A stretch of DNA of 64,000 nucleotides from Toxorhynchites rutilus septentrionalis (lineage: Eukaryota; Arthropoda; Insecta; Diptera; Culicidae): positions 314,323,787-314,387,786 of the forward strand of contig NC_073745.1 in assembly GCF_029784135.1 (NCBI RefSeq), written 5' to 3'. The notes beneath the pieces are model-generated. The model searched no databases. It had not been told where the DNA came from and was given only the letters and a program-made list of their open reading frames with translations. Position 1 is the first letter of the stretch; each line of letters starts with the position of its first letter. Positions 50,775 through 62,140 of the stretch are shown piece by piece. A program made the translations under genes and the position numbers.

Positions 50775-51563
50775 CTACTTCAGACGGGGCGTTTTGGAGA
50801 ACCCCGACTGAGTTTTCCGATCTTGATAGTCGATGAATTCACGAAAGTATACTCCATCAGGCCACGTGTCAGCACATAGAGCCACTTCCCGATATTTTTC
50901 GTCAATTCCAATTTTGAACGAGACGAAACGCATCGAATTCAGGTCAGCGTCCTTTTTTACCAGCTTTTTGACAACTATGGGTTCGTCGCACGGAATGCAC
51001 TCGGTGACTAGCGAAAGTATGTCATCTTCAGAGGCTTTTGGATCGATTCGGGACATGTATACCCAGCAGTTTTCAGGCTCTGGGGCAACAACAGGGATGG
51101 TGGTTTATGTTTTTCTCCTACCGCACGACATTGTAGGTAGCTTTGGAGATTCTAGTTCCGCAGCATCAACGGATCTTTTAATAGTTGGTCGTTTAAGGCT
51201 CGGCCACGGTTTGGGAGTTGTAGGAGCAGTGGAGACTTTGGTTGCTAATAATTCCACTTGCTCCCGGTTCTTCACCAACTCTGATTGGATTCCTTCCAAT
51301 GCAGTACGATGTGTTTCGCTCAGCTTGTGAAATGCATCATTCAGAGTGGCGAACGCATCACGAACATGCTTTGACTTCATGATCGCAGTGCAATTGTTGC
51401 AAAACCAAAACAGATTGGGTTGATCGTTGATGAAATCCATGTTCGCTCTAGTGAATGAAACGCAATCCAAGTGCGCAATTTTTTCGCAAAATCCCTAACA
51501 TTTGATGAACTTCAACGTTTTCACCGGCTCAGAGCACTGAAGGCAGCTGGATTCCATTTTCAT
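50775..51563 (-). pseudogene. LINE ORF1 with PHD-like zinc finger, two in-frame stops
   Basis: From the ATG at 51563 the frame encodes CLQCSEPV... then C-x2-FC, HLDC and FWFCNNC, a C4-H-C3 spacing like a PHD finger that is found at the start of ORF1 in several insect CR1-group LINEs. A coiled-coil-like region follows (TLNDAFHKLSETHRTALEG), then a basic linker with KRPTIKRS. The C-terminal part starts with NCWVYMSRIDPKASEDDI, an RRM-like or nucleic-acid-binding fold. A TAG falls at codon 23 and a TAA near codon 153, both in an otherwise single frame, so the damage is by point mutation. The protein would package element RNA. Confidence 0.75.
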
Positions 51564-51569
51564 CCTTAC

Positions 51570-54404
51570 CCAGCCAGAATTTGACCAAAACAATCAAATA
51601 TATGCCATGAATAGGTGACTCTACGTTTGTAGTGTAAATACTTTAATATTGCGGCTTGCCACTTTTCGATGAATAGAGTTGTATTAATAAACATTCAAGA
51701 AAATTAATTCATAATCAAGTTAGGCTTCAAGCTGGAATCCCGTCAGGGCTGGGCGATGCCAAAATCAAAACTGCACAATGAAGTCCGAATAATTGAACAA
51801 CTTGGGAGAAGATGCCCAGGCAGCAGAACGCCAAATATTTGAGATATTTGGCCATAAATGAACAGACAAATTTACGGACAACAACGGAAACAACCAGAGC
51901 CGATCAAAGATTGTTCATGCCAAATATTTATCTATTAATTCATCGCTAATCGGTTTATCATCATGGATGATATTCAACCGCGGAACGTCTCAAGCATGAT
52001 ATGTCTCTTACTCAGCAGGATTTCCAACTACCCAGAGTAAAGTGGTTTCTAGAATCGTTCAATCAATCGAACTGAGCATCATCTCCTCATGTTCTTTTCC
52101 AGGAATTGACTCATTAGCAATCGAAAGTTCAACCTAATTCTCGTCATGAATAGCCGAACTTCAATGCGTATATCACGCACAGCATTTTGTCAGTATTAGG
52201 AATCAATTTAAAAAAAACATGACGCTAGTTGTTGTTTTTTTCCAATGGCACATATCATGGCGCTGCAGCATTGCCACGTCGGAAATTATAAATATTCATG
52301 AGGAGAATCTTCAGAATATTCGCTACGCTTTAGAAAACAAATGAAACTATCCGATTCTTGATTCGCGCCGTTCACAAGAAGGTGATGTTTTTGCGCAGAT
52401 TTTTTTTTTCTCGTTCCCGAGTATGACTGAACGAATCCAACATTGTCATATTTGCCTGCCGAGAGTGCTAATTACCATAGAGCAAACAAGGATGAGCATT
52501 ACGATGAGAGCCGGAACGATTGCACATAGCTGATCATAAATCATGAGGATTTATTTTTTTCCCCCAAAACTTTGGTCTTCTGCCAACAGAAGGCAATCAG
52601 AAACCGTTAACGGTAAATAAAGAAAAACTACGATGCTTTAATGCCATTTCTTAGCTCGTACGAGAACATTTTGTCTGCATTTCGATTTCAGCGAATAATC
52701 GGCTGACAAGTTGCGAAAACATGACATAATCACCGCGCCGCGAATAGAGCTGTGGGTAACTGATGATTGACGATGTTTCCATCGCGTTTTTTTAGGGTTG
52801 ATTCCCTCGATATCATTAATAAGAGCTTTATTGTTGAAAATCAACTTCTGTCGTATCCGGACTAGCCAGAAAAATGACGAGGGTTTTTTTGAAAATGATA
52901 AACTCAACCATTTCTCGATTAATCTCCTTATAGATATTGGTTTCAGTAGTAGATTTTTTTTCTTAATGATTCGTGTGTTCGATTGATCTAAAATGCAAAA
53001 CTAAGATGTTCACTATAATCTTTATTTATGAGTTTGAGTGCCATCTTCGTTCACTGAATAAAATCCGTGATAAATGTCGCCGCATCGCACTCAATTTATC
53101 AATTTTTGTTCTCTGACAACGAAACATTGATTTCTAACCATTGGTCAGTTGGTCAGAGAAATCAATTAGACTGACGATTAGCATTACAGCTATCTATTAT
53201 CAATTAACTTGCAGATTGGTTGATCTTCTCCCTCTCTGCGTGTGTTTTGTATAACCGCTAAACACAGGAAAGACCAGAGGCGATGAAGGTCCAGCCCTAA
53301 TTCAGAGAAAAAAATATTTACAGTTCATTCCGGCTAAACTGAAATGATTGATGGCGATTCGCACGCACGACGATTCGTGGCAAGCAAGTAGGGTAGGTTG
53401 GGAGGGGGGCTATTCTCGTTCCCCTCGAGAAAACGAGCTTTTGTGTGGTTTTGTGCCTCAAAAGGTCATTCGGTCCGCCGGACCACAACAATCCGCTGAC
53501 TATGCAAATCACAAGGAATGAGAGAAAAAACGGAGTTCGTGCAAACAAACTAAATTCCTGGACTTGATTCTGGAACGTCGGGAGAGAAATCGGGAAACTG
53601 GATGGGACCTAAAAATAGTCGCACATTCATTTCATGGTGTCAAGGTGCTGCGAGCCTTCGCTTCGAAGGGAAACAAGTAGAGCAAGTGATATTTCGAAAT
53701 CTCGCTTCGTATCGTTCCTCTGCTGCTGTTGAGTTCCTTTCTTCCTGATGATAAAACGATGATCGGACAGAGCAGTGCGACAAACGTCCAACGCCGCTGG
53801 AACTTTTCCAGCAAGAACACCGCGAATGACACGATTCGCAGCATTCATTAATAGTAATCGAGTGTAGCAATTGAATAATATCGTTTTTAATGGAATATCA
53901 TTAGTTCCATGCACTCCTGTACAATCTTGCGCATCTTGTCCAGTGCGTTTGCTATCGGTATCCTTGAGGGAAGGTAATGTATTCTTGTTGCTCCATAAAA
54001 AGGATGGGCGTACACGACCGATCCGATACGGTCATCCTCACATCCTCGGTGATAGCACTCGGTAGGTTGACTGATTGCCGACGACAAGAGGACGATACGA
54101 TACTATCTATTCGCTGTGTTCTTATTATGAGGAGTAACATATCGCACAACGGTCGGATACCAAATAGGGAAAAACATGAATTATTCAACTGATTATTATT
54201 GCACCGACAAACAAAAAATGACACTGTAATTAGTAATTACGAAGATACAATGTGGGGGTTCCCATAGTGTTGACTCCCTCCAATTGTTATTCTTTATGTT
54301 AAACATAAGCATTCTCACAACGGCAACATAAAGACGAATATGGGCATAATCTAACAAACTGAGCTCTAGTACTTTTCATTATTACCTCAGCGTTGTGAAA
54401 CTGT
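51570..54404. other. No confident gene
   Basis: AT-rich intergenic sequence. At 53627-54087 short minus-strand frames read GVLAGKVPAALDVCRTALS and ANALDKMRKIVQECME. They are in different frames, share no domain I know, and lack splice evidence. They may be remnants of a coding sequence but cannot be named. Confidence 0.35.
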
Positions 54405-54960
54405 ACCCAAACTAGCGTTGGCAGAAAATATATCATCCGTGGCAGAAAATATGCCTTTTATTGTGTTAAACCGTCAAATGTACAAAAGCACTTGTTTTTA
54501 AGAGTCTTAAAATCTTTGTATGAATGGAGTAGATTTCTCATTCTCTCAGACTGGATGTAGCTTGGAATTGTGCCCAACAAATCCCAAATGATTCCAAACA
54601 GGGATAGGAAGGCTGTTCTACACCACGCTATCCACACTACCACTGGAGCTGTCGAATACCCTAAATTAATTTTTGCACATGTTTTAGCGTCCCGATTTAT
54701 TGCATTAAATGAGCTTAAAAATAACAGAAAATGTGCTACTCTCTCATACTGGGATAGCATTTGTATAATATCTATGCTATAGCAATATAAGAGCAATATC
54801 AATGAGCGAAACAAGAGATACATTACAAATAAGCATGCATTAAAGCTTTTCGCATGCTTTGCCACATACATGGTCAAGACTGAAAAGAATATAGATTCAC
54901 GTTTATGCTCTCCTTTTTACTCTTAGAAAACGCTTTCCAATTTTATAGTGAGGTGTAATA
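54405..54960. mobile_element. tRNA-like repeat family X, rearranged copy
   Basis: The left end ACCCAAACTAGCGTTGGCAG is in plus orientation, whereas from about 54690 the blocks TCCCGATTTATTGCATTAAA and GAAAACGCTTTCCAATTTTA are in minus orientation. The copy is thus partly inverted or consists of two facing fragments. Confidence 0.6.
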
Positions 54961-55783
54961 CACTGCGTTTCACAGTTATAGAATTAGGAAGTTGGTTGAG
55001 TTGAAGTATGTAGTGTAGAATACAATAACTATCTTCATTTATAAGACTGACCATTTCAACTTTATTGTTGTGTTCAGGCGCGAAACATTCAAAAAACTAA
55101 AATACCAGTGTACAGATTTATGCATTTTTTTCGTCCAAATTTGTTCAAATCATACTTGATATAGTAGGTACATGTATGAAATAAGCTTGGCCTATTCACC
55201 TAGAGTCTCGGTTTAATTTTTCTCATGCATACAAAAATGTAGTAAGAAACACACAACGTTCCGCATAATAAGGCTTCATTTAGTGGCATATTTTCCAACA
55301 TATCAGATTGGATATACTAAATTTCACGTGAAATTCCTTAAATACCATGCGTACAGAACTACGGCCCAATGGCTATCGAGAGAGCAATTTTTGTTTTTAT
55401 TCAATCAATAGTTATACTACCAAAAAAAGCAGGTGATCACCTTGCCCCCACTATCCCTATTGTTTTCGTCAAGGGCAAGAAAAAATCACTGCTACAAAGC
55501 CAAGGGTTAATGACTTGCCCTTTTCAGGCTCACCGAAACTTTCTTATGAAGAGATTTATGAAATTTATTTGAATTCATAAATAATATCCGAAATGATAAA
55601 GAACCAAATTGCGTAGTCCTACGTCATCTATGACCTATGACGGCCTACATGCAGTCGTGGCTTGGATTTAACTCCCATAATTTCTTTAGGTTATGTTCAA
55701 GACACGATCCCTTTTTTACGCGGGACTTTGAAATTATATTATTCAATTCGCTTATCACTTGAGATGTTATTTAAGAATCGGAA
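54961..55783. other. No gene seen
   Basis: AT-rich sequence without a supported coding region. CGTAGTCCTACGTCATC near 55611 belongs to a dispersed but undefined repeat type. Confidence 0.35.
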
Positions 55784-55795
55784 TTAATTTCACTT

Positions 55796-56071
55796 TTTTT
55801 TTTTTTTTTTTTTTATCTTCGCTTATTTTTCGTCGGCCTATTTCCGCCACTTTAGTGCCAATCACCGACATCAGGGAGGCGACTCCACCTGTTCCTACCT
55901 ATCAGACTCAACAACTCATGAGCCGGGCCAACTTCTTTTACTTCCGCTCCGAAGGAAGACGTAACCAGAGATTTTTCGCCTCAGAAAATCCCAACGACGC
56001 CAGCTGGGATTGAACCCAGGCCGATCGGATTGTGAGGCTGTTACGCTAACCATACAACCACTGGCGCCGTC
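55796..56071 (-). mobile_element. tRNA-derived SINE family B, intact, with 12-bp TSD
   Basis: Read on the minus strand, a tRNA-like head with A box TGGTTAGCGTAAC (56040-56052) and perfect B box GGGTTCAATCCC (56005-56016) is followed by a ~190-bp body with TGATTGGCACTAAAGTGGCG and an A-tail of ~20. It is flanked by the perfect duplication TTAATTTCACTT (55784-55795 and 56072-56083). All promoter parts are intact, so it may be transcribed. A plus-strand open frame across it is spurious. Confidence 0.9.
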
Positions 56072-56327
56072 TTAATTTCACTTGAAAGAGATCTTCTTAT
56101 CTTTACACAATAATAATCATGTATTTATACCGAATACCGTTATCTATTAACCATATACTCTCCGTATTAATTCTTGAACAGGCTCAAAGGACATTAGAAT
56201 TCGTTTAGAAAAAAAAATACAGCTGAGTTATAACTGTGATACAACAGCAAGATTGACGTAGGACTACCGTTGACTTTGTAATCATTTGTTTGAAGTTGCA
56301 TATGAATCAACTCTCAATGCAGACATT

Positions 56328-57705
56328 TCATGCCAAACCGATATAATTGTTCCCAGATTTTCGTGAAAATTTATAATTTTGTTACTTAGCACAAAATACT
56401 AAATATAAGACCCATATATTTTTTTTGTTCCATTAGGGTGCCCATTTTCATTGTGATTCTAAAAATTAATTTTCATTTTTCCAAAAATCCATAACTTCCG
56501 AATTAATGGACCGATTTATATGATCGACATATCAATATGAAGCCAATGAGCTAGTCTTTGGAAAATAAAAAAAAAATCTCTCGCATTTTTTAATATGTTA
56601 TGAAAAAAAACTCAGATTTCAAGAAAATATATTTATAAAATACAGCGCCCATGGCCCCGAGACCATGTAAACTATAAAAAACAAGTACAGCGCGGATTAT
56701 ATACAGGTTTTGATTTCTTTTCACTGTATATAATCGAGTCAAAATTTTTTTTTTCAATTTGTTTTTTTTTGCATGTACTTTTCGTTGCTTCGAAAATAAA
56801 TTTGATTTTTGATTCACCCCCTTAAAGTCAGAAAACACCTTTCTCATACGAAAAAAAAATTATCCAGATTATCTCAGGAGGTGATAGATGATAATATTCT
56901 ATGAAAAAACTACTACGCATATGTTCGAATTTCAACAATTACAGAATTATAGATCTTTTTTTGTTTCGGACTTTGTTGCTTCAAACTGGCTCTACATAAA
57001 AAAGTACGCTACGGAAGACGATTCTGAAGCTTTCATTTGAAAGATGAGAAAATTTAGTGCAGGAACAGTAGTGGAACAACTAAATTAGTGGATTTTAATA
57101 ACATTTTGGAAATGAAAAACATAAAAGTTAATAATTTTTAATGTGTTATTATTATTTTATCCTAAAAATTTATATTAAACTAGAACGTTTCTATCAACTA
57201 AATTGAAGTTCTTTAACCGCTCTACAATTTGTTCTTTGACGTCTAACTTCTATCTTTCTTAGTTTGGATGTAATATCGATAAAACAATTCCTGGTGAAAA
57301 TTCAAGCAAAATCTTCAAAAATCGCGATTTTTACCCTACTGTACATGTAACAGCCACTTAAACTTCACCTTAACGTTTAAAGGTTACATGTTTTCTTTGA
57401 AATATAAAAAAAATTCTTTCCAAACTGTATATAATCGAATCACATATAATCGAGTCTGTATATAATCGAGTCCGACCTGTACAATCAATAATTACGAAAA
57501 CAAAATCCAATTTTTGTTTTTATGACAAAGTATTTTTTTTGGCAAAAAGGAAAAAAAATGCATATCTCGGACCACCTTAAATCAGAAATGGGTTCCCTTA
57601 TGAAAAAAAAAATTAGACCTGTGATATTTTGCGATAAGTAACAAAACTACCAATTTTTACGAAAATCTGGGAACAACTATATCGGTTTGGCATGGAATGG
57701 CTGAA
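56328..57705. repeat. Repeat family Y as an inverted pair enclosing a MITE
   Basis: The block at 56328-56470 (CATGCCAAACCGATATAATT, TTCCCAGATTTTCG, TTTTGTTACTTAGC) is the reverse complement of 57548-57705. A third, single copy is at 31275-31420. The pogo-like MITE copy C lies between the arms. Confidence 0.68.
56688..57479. mobile_element. pogo-like MITE copy C, best preserved
   Basis: This 792-bp element starts CAGCGCGGATTATATACAGG and ends ATCGAGTCCGACCTG. Both sides show the TA target dinucleotide (56686-56687 and 57480-57481). The right end contains two TATATAATCGAGTC motifs and one TATATAATCGAATC within 60 bp, and the left end one more near 56722. No transposase is encoded. It is in the same orientation as copy B. 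Confidence 0.8.
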
Positions 57706-58375
57706 TGAATGAATATTTTGAAAGAAAGAGCTTCTGTGGTGCATATTCTGCGGATGCATTCTGAATGAAAAATCTTCAGCGGCTCAACAAAATCCAGGTT
57801 CAGGAATCAATTCCTCTTCGAAAACATTCAGCACAAACGAACGCTTTCGCAGTGGACATACACTCGGTTACAGGCAGTTATATAGTCGTACTACAAGTAC
57901 CATTTCACACATTTCATATTCCTATGTCAAATCAACAACAATGTGTGCGTGAGATACAAAAATACCGAAGCACTCTGCACCAGGCGACATGAAAATCGAC
58001 GCTATGTCTCCAGCCGAACAAAATTACGATATCTATCATTCTTCTGTTATTTAGACCAACACCCATCACACAGATACATCAGCATTAGGAAAAAATACTA
58101 TCTGCTTGCTAGCTGTGTGGAGACTGTGATTTGAAAACGCGTTTATTTCTACTCAATAAATCGAAAACGGGCGAAGCGTTAATTACAATGTTTGCTTTCT
58201 ACACAATCGCAATTGTATTCTGATTTTACGCGCACCTGATTCGCAATGGTATATAAAAATTCTTCTTCTTCTTTTATATTATAGAAGCTTGAAACTTTGA
58301 AACTGACATTCATACATTGATGAAAAAATTATTTTCTTGAGATTCGATTACGTATAGAATTTTAAAATAAAAAAA
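57706..58375. other. No confident gene
   Basis: A 75-codon plus-strand frame begins at 57765 and contains HSVTGSYIVVLQVPFHTF, but it has no recognised domain, no splice partners and no promoter. The rest is AT-rich. Confidence 0.3.
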
Positions 58376-58687
58376 ATTCAAAGTTTGGAGTAAATTAGAG
58401 GAGAATTTAATCGCAATCGTATCAGAAGTACAAAATCCTACACGACTGTCTGAACGAACGATTCATAACTTTCGTTTTCATGCGTTTGTATGTACAAATA
58501 TTGTAAGGAGTGATGATACTCACACATATCCATACGCATTTCCACACATACACGCACTCCACACCCACAAACTCATAAAGACGAAAGTTACGAATTTCGT
58601 AACTTTCATTCTGAGAGTCGCGTATGATTTTTATTCTGGTACCATTTGCGATTAAATGCTCCTCTAATTTACTCCAAAATTTGAAAA
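58376..58687. mobile_element. Long-TIR foldback MITE
   Basis: The left arm, with TTTGGAGTAAATTAGAGGAG then AATTTAATCGCAA (58384-58416), is mirrored at the right (58646-58680). Similarity continues inward for ~100 bp (CGTATCAGAAGTAC, CTACACGACTGTCTGAA against their complements near 58590-58640). Most of the 312 bp is therefore arms, with a small loop around 58500-58560. Confidence 0.75.
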
Positions 58688-58999
58688 ATCGGCCAGAAAA
58701 AACGGTCTAACATATCAATATGAAACGTTCACGGATGTTTAGGAAATACACTAGGCTAAAAATTTACCTACAAACATTAGAACTAACTGCGATATTTGCA
58801 GAACTACAGCGGATTTTGTAAAACACTATAAAAATCCTGTTTTTGGCACTTTTTTGAAATCGATGCAAAAAAATTAAATAGTTTTTTTTTCGTCAAAGTA
58901 ATAAATTATTCTTGTAAAGAATTGGAGAATTTATTGGAGTTTTCAAAACTGCCTTTCGATTTGCGGTGCGATGGTTGTTTATTGAATTATTCATCATCA
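58688..58999. other. No gene seen
   Basis: AT-rich spacer with no recognised feature before the SINE at 59012. Confidence 0.35.
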
Positions 59000-59011
59000 A
59001 AGACGAAGGGA

Positions 59012-59490
59012 GAGGGGGTCTCCGTAGCCACATTGGTTGCGCGTTCGCTTAGTAAGCGATCGATCGTGAGTTCAAAACTCAGGGCCCTCATTGACCATCT
59101 TTGTGTTGTTACAGAATAGCTACGTCCACGCAACAATCATCAGCGATGGAGATCGATCCACGGTCGAAATAAGATCGATTCATCCATACAACTGCTCTGC
59201 TCTGCCAGACACATCGGGCTACTGTTCTATAAATAACTCAACAATGATCAAAACAACTGTCTCCGCTGTCCGGTGGTCCAACTGGATAATGGAAGAACAG
59301 AAAGAATACCCTTACGCCTAAATGGCTACTGTGTGAATGTACCATATGTAATGGTATAGAAGGAATACTGGCGAATGGCGAATGGCGAATTATAGATATG
59401 ATAACCATGTGACATGTACACGATTAAAATTCGGCTCTGTTACAGCTAAAATGCTAATGAGCCTTAAATAAATAAATGGGATAAAAAAAA
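59012..59490 (+). mobile_element. tRNA-derived SINE family C with 12-bp TSD
   Basis: The 5' end GGGTCTCCGTAGCCACATTG leads into GGTTGCGCGTTCGCTTAGTA (A box region) and GTGAGTTCAAAACTCAGGGC (B box region). The long body ends TAAATAAATAAATGGG plus an A-run. The perfect duplication AAGACGAAGGGA flanks it (59000-59011, 59491-59502). At 479 bp it is long for a SINE. Open frames across it (for example 59091-59321) are not genes. Confidence 0.85.
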
Positions 59491-59502
59491 AAGACGAAGG
59501 GA

Positions 59503-61531
59503 TAATTTTGCATTCAAACTGAAATATCTCCGTGTGGGAAGGTCCTACTGGAACGTTCTTGGAACCAAATAAAAGCTGATTGATAAAGTTAATTGGATTT
59601 ACTGTTGAGTTGGTTGGCAAAAAAATTGGGTTTGTTCAAAATATTCTTGAAAAAACAAAGGAAAATCGATTTTCAATTTCTTCCCGTTATTGTTGCTCAC
59701 TACACCAACATTTACCAAGATAAAAATATGTACAAAAAATATTCAAATACTTGTAGCTTCAAAATGATGCGCCTTCCATCGATATGCGTTGATTTTTCAC
59801 GAAGATACAACATGTCAAAAATCACTTGAAATATCCGACTTCGCGCTCTGTTCCTCTATTTTTTGTCGAGTGTATATGAACATTGAGAAACCCATTAGTT
59901 GTTCGTTATTGACAGCACGGGTAGGTAAGCACAGAGAAAAAATGTATGGGAAGAAAGGGAATGCTCCTAATTTTCGTTAATTTATCCATTTACGAAAATA
60001 GTTATTCACGTTAACATTATTTCACAAGAAAGTGATTTGTTTTGTGATTTGTCATTCTTACTGAAAAACGTACTCCTGCGCCGAAAAGTGGCAATGTTAT
60101 AAGCGAAATAGAACGGACAAAAGACAGCATTGTTGATTCATTGGGGTTGCTGGAGTTTTTCATTCAGAAACTCGACAAGACGTAGAAAATTAAAGATCAG
60201 ATGGGCGCGTGGGCTGAGAAGTTGGAGCAGCCCTACGATAATTATCATCATGTGGCACAATCGTTCTTTTTTACATCTCTTCCCATCATCGTAACCTGCT
60301 ATCCTTTTTTCACAGTAATATTAGGAATAATTGCATTTTCTGTTGTTGCGCCCTGATTTCCTGCTCTATTCAAATACAATTTTATCTATCTTTCCTGGCC
60401 TATAGGTTTTCTAGAGGCCGCACCATCATTCTATGCGTTAAAAATATTCTGTTACTTATGATTAACATTATCGGACACATGTCACGGCACCTTTTTTTGC
60501 AGTAATCCCGCCTGTCAGAGTTCGCCGACTCTCGACAGTGGTCTCGCCTTCCACTCTCCCACTCTTCGTCCTCTGAGCTTATTTATCAGTTGTTGTTCTT
60601 GCTTCCGTTGCTGCTATCATTTCAAGATGACTCCTGGTTTCTTCTCTCGCGGTATTCTTTTCTTGCTCGCGATTCACACGGACATGGTTTTCCACTGCAC
60701 ATTATCCTACATATAGATGTGCTAGAGATTTGAAAATTGAGTTGTATAGAGCTTCTAAATACACCAAGGCAGGACAGATTTGAATTCATTGGTTTTATTT
60801 TGTCATTGCTTTTTTGTTTGTTTTTTTTTTCAAATTAGTCCCACTGATAGTAACACTATAGTTTCGCACAGTTGTGTAATCAGAATATCTGATCGAAGTT
60901 AGAACTTTTCTTTTTACTCCATGTAACACCAAATGTTCTCGTTAACATATGTGTTCTCTGTTACATGTTCACTTTCAGTTCATCAGTGTTCTTCTGAACG
61001 TTTTTAAAATGTTTATAATGTTTATACACTTGCACGCTTGCTCGATAGCACAGTGGTGCACTCACTTTGACAGCCTTCTTCTGAGAATTTTTTATTCGAT
61101 TATACACTAATGCACTGTCTTTTAATTCACACCACCGGCGACGACAACTGATTACTTATTTACCCTGGCAGGTCTTCGTGCCGCTGCTCAAAGTTGCTAT
61201 GTAACAAAATGTTTTCTGTTAACATGTTCACAGAGTTCTGTCACGGTCGCCATGTAATGTTACACGTCATGTAACATCTCACGTTTTCCGCCACACGCGC
61301 GCGAGAGACAAGGAGCTGTGTGTGGTTTTGTTTCTCCTCTTTGTGAGCGTCTATCGTGCTAAGTGTGTTTTGGTTTGTTTAGCATGAAAGTCACGGAACA
61401 GAGTTTTCTTCGAGAGCAAGTTCTTCGGATCATCGGATAATCCGAAAACGTGAGTGGCGTAGCACCATATGGATGAAGTATTATATTCAGGCCGGATTCT
61501 AGCGTCGTTCTAAAATTTCGCAAAGATTAAT
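59503..61531. other. No confident gene; repeat family Z copy at 59903-60060
   Basis: The segment 59903-60060 repeats the family Z words of 33150-33400. From 60500 to 61450 the sequence is more balanced in GC and includes several GTTACATGT/CATGTAAC words (60923-60970 and 61200-61275) and a pyrimidine-rich stretch. AAAACGTGAGTGG near 61446 would be a good splice donor, so a 5' non-coding exon is possible but unsupported. Confidence 0.35.
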
Positions 61532-62040
61532 TCAAAACCAACATTTTGCTCTCGTTACGCTCTCTGCAGGGTCCATACCGGATACCGTCTTCTTACCAAC
61601 CGTCAATGTGAACGTCCTGAACAGTAGAGATCGTGTTTGCACCGTTCGCTGCTTGTTGAAATATGCTTCCCAGCGTAGTTTGGTGTCACAAACTGTAGCT
61701 TCCACGTATCTGTCTAGCATATCCTGTCACCGTCAGCTGAATTTGAAATGCTACATAGTCGGTTGAGTACCAGTCTACGACGACAATATACTCCAGAGTG
61801 TCGCTTTTCTTCGTGGAGAACACTATGCTGGTACTGATATCCAATACTGTTAAACCCCCACAATCGATGGTAGACACCCATCTCTTACCAGGCAGCGAAT
61901 TCTTAATCATTTCCGGTAACTGGAAACATCGACATCATTTTGAGTGCAGCACACTCCCTCCGAGTGCTCCGTTAGGATCGTGTTTCGCTAGGATATGACT
62001 TGGATCTGCCACGAAATACCGAAATCGGTTGGGTCGATTC
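61532..62040 (-). pseudogene. Unidentified coding remnant
   Basis: Two minus-strand frames read like real protein: KKSDTLEYIVVVDWYSTDYV then FQIQLTVTG (61686-61910), and MLDRYVEATVCDTKLRWEAY through FNKQRTVQTRSLLF (61532-61720). They overlap and need one frameshift near 61715 to join. Upstream the first frame contains HILAKHDPNGALGGSVL before a stop near 61940. Composition is more gene-like than the surroundings. I do not recognise the family. A decayed host gene, transposon gene or old viral insertion are all possible. Confidence 0.35.
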
Positions 62041-62140
62041 CGAGAAATGGGAACTAAGCAACCGCGGCCAATGTTATTCGCAAAGACGTCAGTTCAGCAA
62101 CCTTCATGAGTAAATTGTTTAATCGTTTGTGGCTGCTAGG

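Larger units (their letters stand above)
47237..51563 (-). mobile_element. CR1-group LINE, nearly complete
   Basis: Reading on the minus strand, ORF1 (51563-50775) is followed by ORF2 (50670-47344) and a short 3' UTR that ends in about 3.6 copies of the octamer AAACAAAT (47243-47271). A tandem-octamer tail instead of poly(A) is a mark of CR1-like LINEs. No internal RNase H domain is present, in keeping with CR1/Jockey rather than I-group elements. The 5' UTR limit could not be placed and a target-site duplication was not found. Confidence 0.82.

Noticed and set aside
55759..56013. 84-codon plus-strand frame
   Set aside because: It lies wholly across SINE family B, which is clearly defined by promoter boxes and a target-site duplication.
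61384..61440. Short frame ahead of a good splice donor near 61446
   Set aside because: Its stop codon comes before the donor, so at most this would be a non-coding exon with a small upstream frame; no other support.
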